37,803 nt of DNA from assembly GCA_049521495.1 (NCBI GenBank), contig JBEKOT010000021.1, forward strand, positions 1-37,803. Direction: 5' to 3'. The notes beneath the pieces were generated by a model. The model did no database searches. It had not been told where the DNA came from and worked only from the letters and a program-made list of their open reading frames with translations. The position numbers and the translations under genes were made by a program. The stretch comes from CAWEPK01 sp049521495 (GTDB lineage Bacteria > Desulfobacterota > Syntrophorhabdia > Syntrophorhabdales > WCHB1-27). Positions 33,251 through 37,803 of the stretch are shown here, piece by piece (the first letter of the stretch is position 1; each line of letters opens with the position of its first letter).

Positions 33251-34585
33251 TCACCTGCTCTTCAAAAAGGCCGGTATATGCGCAGCCTCGCGAGGACCGA
33301 CCGTGATCTCCCAGCCTGGCAGCTCTTCTTCAAGGTCGCCCAGTATGCCCGCGGCGTAGCCGGGTATGACCAGCTTTTTATGACTGATCTTATCCGCAAT
33401 GCCCGACTTCTTGATGAAGGGTCCAACCGTGTCGGCGACGAACTTGCCTGCGGCCCAGGCCGTCATTACGGAGAGTCCCTCCGTGTCCATGACGCAAAGC
33501 CAGGTGGGCACCCGTGAGTTCTCTATCTCGCCTGTCACGATAAAATAGGTAAGGGAAAAGTTGCATGTAACAAGGACAGGAGAGGAGGCATCGGGGTTGT
33601 TGATGGGGTAGATGCCCTGCTCTGTCGTCATCGGGCGCTGCGGGTCCGTATAAATGTTGAGCCTCTCCAGAAGGAGGGGGAAGACGTTCTCACCCGCAAA
33701 ATCGGAGAGGACGATTATGGAGGCGTATTTTGCTATGAAGAGCGAAGCTATGAGCGTCTCCTTCATCAGGTCGTCCGTCATCTCGCAGGGAAGGGTGATG
33801 GTCGGGAAGCCGAGCGGCTTGAAGCGGGACTGAAGGGCCACCCTTCTTATAACGATCTGGTCGGAGAAGGCCCCCTTCACCGTCCTTGCCCCCGAGTCGA
33901 GGACCAGGTCCTTGACGCCCATGCCCGTGAGCTTCTCCGAGAGGGCGGCGAGGGCCTCGAGCCCCTCGGCCTTTACCGCCAGCGGGCAGGCATACTCTTT
34001 TGCGAGGGCGCCCATCGCCTCCGCGTTGCCGTTCACGGCTGCGTAGATGAGCGGCTTCTTATCCTTCGCGATCTCGAGGGCCTCTTTCATGGCGCCCGCG
34101 TCGGCCGACATAAGGATGACGCTGTACGGCGTTGCAGCGACCTTTTTCACGATCTCGAGGAAGCGCCCCTTGTTGCCCGCCTCCTTTATTGCCACCATCT
34201 CAGGCCTGAGGTTCAGACCAACGCGCTCGTACTGGAGCTCGGCCATCGTCGCCAGGCGGCGGGAAACTTCGCCGTCGTCCATCTGGTCGGTAACGAGAAT
34301 GGCAAGGCCCGGCTTGTTGAAGAAGGTCTTCTCGTGGCGGAACATGACGGTCTCCCCGCCGACCTTCACGCCGTAATCCCCCGTGCCTATCGTGAACTGC
34401 CTGATGGGAGGGGCGCTCGCCTCGCCCAGTTGTACTTTCGCCTCGTCCGACAGGGTCGGACATTTCTCCAGCTCCGCTTTGCCGGCAGCCAGCGCCATGG
34501 CAAAGGCGAGGCAGGTGGGGGAGCCGCACTCCCCGCAGTTAGTCTTGGGAAGAAGCTTGAATATCTGGATACCCGTTAGTCCCAT
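33251..34585 (-). CDS. acsC: Corrinoid iron-sulfur protein large subunit AcsC
   Basis: A 444-residue protein that carries the methyl group on a B12 cofactor between AcsE and acetyl-CoA synthase. The N-terminal [4Fe-4S] domain has C17-x2-C20-x4-C25-x16-C42; a TIM barrel and a C-terminal corrinoid-binding domain (from about residue 320) follow. The ATG is preceded by AAAGGAG, and that ribosome site can pair with a segment directly after the cobalamin riboswitch located between acsB and this gene, which suggests B12 control of its translation. Confidence 0.95.
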   Translation of the reverse strand: MGLTGIQIFKLLPKTNCGECGSPTCLAFAMALAAGKAELEKCPTLSDEAKVQLGEASAPPIRQFTIGTGDYGVKVGGETVMFRHEKTFFNKPGLAILVTDQMDDGEVSRRLATMAELQYERVGLNLRPEMVAIKEAGNKGRFLEIVKKVAATPYSVILMSADAGAMKEALEIAKDKKPLIYAAVNGNAEAMGALAKEYACPLAVKAEGLEALAALSEKLTGMGVKDLVLDSGARTVKGAFSDQIVIRRVALQSRFKPLGFPTITLPCEMTDDLMKETLIASLFIAKYASIIVLSDFAGENVFPLLLERLNIYTDPQRPMTTEQGIYPINNPDASSPVLVTCNFSLTYFIVTGEIENSRVPTWLCVMDTEGLSVMTAWAAGKFVADTVGPFIKKSGIADKISHKKLVIPGYAAGILGDLEEELPGWEITVGPREAAHIPAFLKSR

Positions 34586-34593
34586 AGCAGTCT

Positions 34594-34644
34594 CCTTTCG
34601 ATGTAGGCTTCCTCTCCCGGCCTCGAGGAGGGTGTCGACAAAGG
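34594..34644 (-). promoter_or_regulatory. Predicted ribosome-site-sequestering helix of acsC
   Basis: On the minus strand CCTTTGTCGA (34644-34635), immediately after the riboswitch P1 stem, can pair with TCGAAAGG (34601-34594), with a single bulged G. The second strand contains part of the AAAGGAG ribosome site of acsC. This would let the riboswitch act on translation. The fold was drawn by eye. Confidence 0.45.
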
Positions 34645-34802
34645 CTGCCAGGCAGGTCTTCTGACTCGGGGCTCACTCTTCGGACGCACCTTCCCGGGAA
34701 TTACCCAGTGGTATCTGCGTCATCGTCCCCCCTTACAGCGGCGGGTCCGTGATGGATTCGCACCATCTTCCCTTTTCAAGCGCTGGGCGCGCTACCTGGC
34801 AG
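34645..34802 (-). promoter_or_regulatory. Cobalamin riboswitch
   Basis: The minus strand carries the hallmark segments of the adenosylcobalamin-type riboswitch in order: GGTGCGAATCC, CACGGACCCGCCGCTGTAA, ACCACTGGG, CCGGGAAGG, GAGCC and the B12 box AGTCAGAAGACCTGCC (about 34651-34668). The closing stem P1 is CTGCCAGG (34802-34795) with CCTGGCAG (34652-34645). It begins 11 bases after the acsB stop codon and ends about 60 bases before the acsC start, so it controls the B12-binding subunit gene from inside the operon. Confidence 0.95.
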
Positions 34803-34813
34803 TCTTACCCTTC

Positions 34814-37018
34814 TTACATAATCGACTCCATTGTCAGAGCCGGATGTCCCTTCTCCGTGCAATACGCGATGACCTCTTCCTCGGTCGTAGCCACCGTCTC
34901 ATCGGCGATCTTGTCTATAAGGTCGGGCACGCCCAGCTCGTCCGCCCGCTTCTGCAGGCGCTCACGCAGATCTTCCTTAAGCTTCTTGGGCATCCAGATC
35001 ATGCGCAGAAGGCCGCCGTCGCCTTTGAGGAACTTCTTCTGGGTGATGTTGTACTTGCTGTGCCCCAGGAAGCCCGGCGTCTGGGCGCCTCCGCCCGCTG
35101 ACCCGGCGAGCGTGGTGAACTTCATGCCGCAGGGGGTCATACCCGCGTAGTCGCGGTCGACGGTCATCACGCCGTTCGCCATGGGCAAAACAGCCGCTAT
35201 ACACTCGCAGCAACCGCAGGTCGTCATCGGATCGACCATGAGGCTGTAAAAGCTGACGTTGGCGACCTTCTGCCTGGAGGCCTTGAATACGAAGTCGTTG
35301 GCCCCCTTGAACTGGCCGTACCTCGCGTCGAGGACCTCGCCTTTCTGGATGGGCTGGTTCGGCCCCTCGGGGTTGATCTCGTAGGAGGCCTTGCAGTCCA
35401 GCCAGTTGTAGGCGCCGCAAAGGCCCGTCCTCTCGGGCGCGACCACGCAGACGTGGTTCGGAGCGAAGGACTGGCAGAGGGTGCAGGAGTAAAAGGTGTC
35501 GGTCGTCTCGTCCGTCATGTTCTCAACGCGTTCGTCGCGGTGCTTGTAGGAGGCGCGCGCCTTCGCAAGCACTTCCTGGACCTTCGCCTCCTCCGTGTAG
35601 ATCTTCACCTGGACCTTGTCGAAGATCGCACCGAAGTCCTGGTGATACTTGGCATAGATGATCTTTCCGATATCGGCCAGCTTAAAGCCCTTCTCCACCG
35701 CCTGCTTCGATATGCGGATCCAGGCGATGTCGCGCTGTCCTATGTGCATGATGCCCTGGGCCTGGTTGATCAGGTGGTGGTTCTGCCGCTCCAGGATCGG
35801 CTCGAAGTCCTCCTGGAAGTTCCTGCCCGCCACCTCCGCCACCATGCCGAAATGGAGGCGCGTGCCGGGGGTGATGTCCTTGAGCTCGGGTCCGATGACC
35901 TCAACGCGGCCGTCTTCCACCTCATCCATGCCCTTCGAGGTGGTCCACTCGACGGCTACCGTCTTGCCGCCGCCGACCTCCAGGTAGATGTCCTCGCCGC
36001 GCACCCTTTCACCCTCGAAGGCGGGGCCGTAGGAGACGGTAATGGGGACCTTCGCGACCTGGACCTTGAGGCCCCTGACCTCGACCGCCTTCTCGACGAT
36101 CGTCGCGTGCGGGATGTTCGAGACGACGTGCTCGTAAGTGCAGATGCCAGTCGGCAGGACCTGGGGGATCGGCGTATCCGCGATGGTCGGGAACCCCCAG
36201 TTGATGGCGCCCGCCGCGTTGGCGTACCACTCGTCCGTCACGTCCCCGAGGGCCATGACGAAGGCGTACGTCCTGTCCTTGTTGTATATGAGGACCTTCC
36301 TGAAATCACCCGGCTTGATTCCGCCGAAGGCCATGGCCACGCGGCAGGCAAAACCGATGGCGAAAACGGCCTGGTGTATCTCCGGACCGAAGGAGACGAG
36401 GCGCGTCGGCCAGCCGATCTGGACGCCCGCCTCTACGAGCTGCTCGGAGAACCTTTTGCCCTTGTTCTCGGCGCACATGAAAACGTAGAGGTTCTTCTCC
36501 TGCAGCTCCAGGGCGATCTTTGCCGCCGTCTGCGCATCCGGCGCTGCGCCCGCTATCGCTGCAAAGCCCGGGGCAGTGCCGTCGACGAACTCGACGCCCC
36601 TCTTCCTGAATATGAGGTCCGAAGCGGCGCCCAGCCAGATGTTCCCGTCAATCGGGTCTTCCCCGTTGACATAGATGTTCGGGTTCTCCAGGTATTTTAT
36701 AGCCTCGACCATCTCCTCGACGAAGAACGTAGCCATGCCGGCGTCGAGGGTGGGGGCGAGGTAGGGCAGAGGGGTCTTTTCCCTGACAGGCGGCGGGATA
36801 AGCTTCCTGCAGAGGTCGAAAACCTTCTTCATGTCGCCCAGCTTCGCGACGGGCATACCCGTCATCGAGTATATGATGGGGAGATAGTAAGCCGTGTTGG
36901 GGAAGCCTATCTCCTGGTCAGGCCCGTGCTTCTCAAGGGCCTCCTTGTAAGTGGCCTCGGCCTTGTCGAATATCTTCTGGGCCCCTCTTATGGCCGCTGA
37001 AGCAATTATCTTTGACAT
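34814..37018 (-). CDS. acsB: Acetyl-CoA synthase catalytic subunit AcsB
   Basis: A 734-residue full-length bacterial-type acetyl-CoA synthase, which joins CO, a methyl group and CoA at the nickel-containing A-cluster. The A-cluster ligands are visible near residues 500-600: CTLCQSFAPNHVC, GLCGAYNWLDC and the TTCGCCEC segment with the C-G-C motif that binds the distal nickel. GGAGGCAACC precedes the ATG. It lies 47 bases after acsA and is followed by the cobalamin riboswitch. It may work toward acetyl-CoA synthesis or cleavage. Confidence 0.96.
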   Translation of the reverse strand: MSKIIASAAIRGAQKIFDKAEATYKEALEKHGPDQEIGFPNTAYYLPIIYSMTGMPVAKLGDMKKVFDLCRKLIPPPVREKTPLPYLAPTLDAGMATFFVEEMVEAIKYLENPNIYVNGEDPIDGNIWLGAASDLIFRKRGVEFVDGTAPGFAAIAGAAPDAQTAAKIALELQEKNLYVFMCAENKGKRFSEQLVEAGVQIGWPTRLVSFGPEIHQAVFAIGFACRVAMAFGGIKPGDFRKVLIYNKDRTYAFVMALGDVTDEWYANAAGAINWGFPTIADTPIPQVLPTGICTYEHVVSNIPHATIVEKAVEVRGLKVQVAKVPITVSYGPAFEGERVRGEDIYLEVGGGKTVAVEWTTSKGMDEVEDGRVEVIGPELKDITPGTRLHFGMVAEVAGRNFQEDFEPILERQNHHLINQAQGIMHIGQRDIAWIRISKQAVEKGFKLADIGKIIYAKYHQDFGAIFDKVQVKIYTEEAKVQEVLAKARASYKHRDERVENMTDETTDTFYSCTLCQSFAPNHVCVVAPERTGLCGAYNWLDCKASYEINPEGPNQPIQKGEVLDARYGQFKGANDFVFKASRQKVANVSFYSLMVDPMTTCGCCECIAAVLPMANGVMTVDRDYAGMTPCGMKFTTLAGSAGGGAQTPGFLGHSKYNITQKKFLKGDGGLLRMIWMPKKLKEDLRERLQKRADELGVPDLIDKIADETVATTEEEVIAYCTEKGHPALTMESIM

Positions 37019-37065
37019 TGGTTGCCTCCTTTATGCTATTGCCCGCGCCAGCGCGCTATGTCGTC

Positions 37066-37803
37066 TTATTCCAGCGCCCTTCTCATTGCCATGTCGTAGA
37101 GCACCCTCTCCTTCCCCTTGTCGAGGCCGAGGGCCTTTCTCTTCTTGTCGATGTGGGCGATCATCATGGAGGCGGCCTTTACAGGGTCTGCCTCGAAGGC
37201 CCACATGCCCTTGTACATCTCTTCGTGCTCCTCGAACAGGTGCTTCGTGAAGGCCTCGCTGCCGAGGCTGGGGAAGGTGACGCCGAAGACGGTGAACACT
37301 CCGGAGGCAACGAAGTACTGGCCGATCGATATGGCTTTCTCGCTCATCCACTCGGGCGCCGCGCCCGCCGCGGGAAGGTCGGAGATGTCGTCGCCGAGCC
37401 CCCCTTCCTTGACCAGCGCCGTCGCCGCTATGAGGATGCGCGAGTTGTCGACGCAGGAACCCATGTGGAGGACAGGCGGGATGCCGACCGTCTCGCAGAC
37501 CTCGGCCAGACCGGCGCCCGCATATATCTTGGCCGCCTCGGGCGTGAGGAGACCCGCCTTGCCGCAGGCCATGGCGGAGCAGCCTGTAGTGAGAACGACG
37601 ACATCGTTCTTCAGGAGCTCCTTTATCATCTCTATATGACCCTGGTCGTGAGGGGTCCTCGGGTTGTTGCAGCCGACGACGCCCGCCACTCCCCTGATGC
37701 GGCCGTTGATGATGTTATCGTTCAGCGGCTTGTAGCTTGCCCTGAAGATACCGCCCAGGAGGTAATTGATCGTCTCGTGGGAGAAGCCGACAACGCCGTC
37801 TTG
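37066..37803 (-). CDS. acsA: Carbon monoxide dehydrogenase catalytic subunit AcsA/CooS (partial)
   Basis: The C-terminal 245 residues are present; the N-terminus lies beyond the window end. The frame is open to base 37803. Motifs of the C-cluster half are visible: VVGCNNP, TTGCSAMACGKAG, LHMGSCVDNSR and APEWMSEKA. The enzyme interconverts CO2 and CO at a Ni-Fe-S centre and passes CO to AcsB, encoded 47 bases downstream. The VAGVVGCNN context and the direct neighbour acsB favour the ACS-linked form over a stand-alone CooS. Confidence 0.94.
   Translation of the reverse strand, partial: QDGVVGFSHETINYLLGGIFRASYKPLNDNIINGRIRGVAGVVGCNNPRTPHDQGHIEMIKELLKNDVVVLTTGCSAMACGKAGLLTPEAAKIYAGAGLAEVCETVGIPPVLHMGSCVDNSRILIAATALVKEGGLGDDISDLPAAGAAPEWMSEKAISIGQYFVASGVFTVFGVTFPSLGSEAFTKHLFEEHEEMYKGMWAFEADPVKAASMMIAHIDKKRKALGLDKGKERVLYDMAMRRALE

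Noticed and set aside
35453..37000. 515-codon open frame on the plus strand opposite acsB
   Set aside because: Antisense shadow of acsB, with low-complexity Leu/Arg/Asp-rich translation and no family features.
1..37803. CRISPR arrays, tRNA/rRNA genes, insertion sequences
   Set aside because: No regularly spaced repeats, no tRNA-like cloverleaf motif and no transposase or integrase frame were seen on either strand.

Overview
The window reads as part of the genome of a strictly anaerobic, GC-rich, selenocysteine-using bacterium that runs the Wood-Ljungdahl (reductive acetyl-CoA) pathway. The combination of CODH/ACS genes, several heterodisulfide-reductase (Hdr) modules, an Mvh-type [NiFe] hydrogenase, an ADP-forming acyl-CoA synthetase and sigma-54 control fits a syntrophic or acetogenic Desulfobacterota lineage (Syntrophorhabdia-like is my guess; Nitrospirota-type anaerobes are an alternative). 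Taxonomy is inference from gene content only. There are no tRNA, rRNA, CRISPR or transposase genes.

Layout. (i) 1-1004, minus: a partial gene with a degenerate nucleotide-cyclase domain and a CCHC zinc knuckle. (ii) 1275-3125, plus: a CoA-transferase/hydrolase fused to a GNAT domain. (iii) 12700 down to 3133, minus, module 1: a 94-aa protein, ADP-forming acyl-CoA synthetase-GNAT, hdrC, hdrB, hdrA, mvhD, mvhG, mvhA. This hdrA contains an in-frame UGA read as selenocysteine. A good sigma-54 promoter lies just upstream and a divergent sigma-54 activator gene (12923-14500) follows. (iv) 21831 down to 14497, minus, module 2: an HTH-receiver response regulator, a MetF-like protein, hdrC, hdrB and a giant HdrA fusion. 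It is headed by a sigma-70 promoter and faces a divergent soluble PAS histidine kinase (21993-23873). (v) 37803 down to 24039, minus, module 3: acsA (CODH, partial), acsB, a cobalamin riboswitch, acsC, acsE, hdrC, hdrB, a small winged-helix protein, a second giant HdrA fusion, mvhD (a second selenoprotein), metV and metF, then a terminator-like hairpin.

How it fits together. Module 3 encodes methylene-THF reductase (MetVF) with its Hdr/MvhD electron carrier, the methyltransferase AcsE, the corrinoid protein large subunit AcsC, and CODH/ACS: the last steps that make or cleave acetyl-CoA. Module 1 is an MvhAGD-HdrABC complex expected to link H2, ferredoxin and a disulfide-type or other two-electron acceptor, co-transcribed with an enzyme that can interconvert acetyl-CoA and acetate plus ATP. 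Module 2 resembles module 3 but lacks MetV and MvhD, and has its own two-component system; its substrate is unknown.

The most notable points are two selenoproteins that ordinary gene calling breaks or truncates (each with a SECIS-like hairpin), a B12 riboswitch inside the CODH/ACS operon, three differently wired Hdr modules within 32 kb, and the two-component-controlled MetF-like/HdrABC module.
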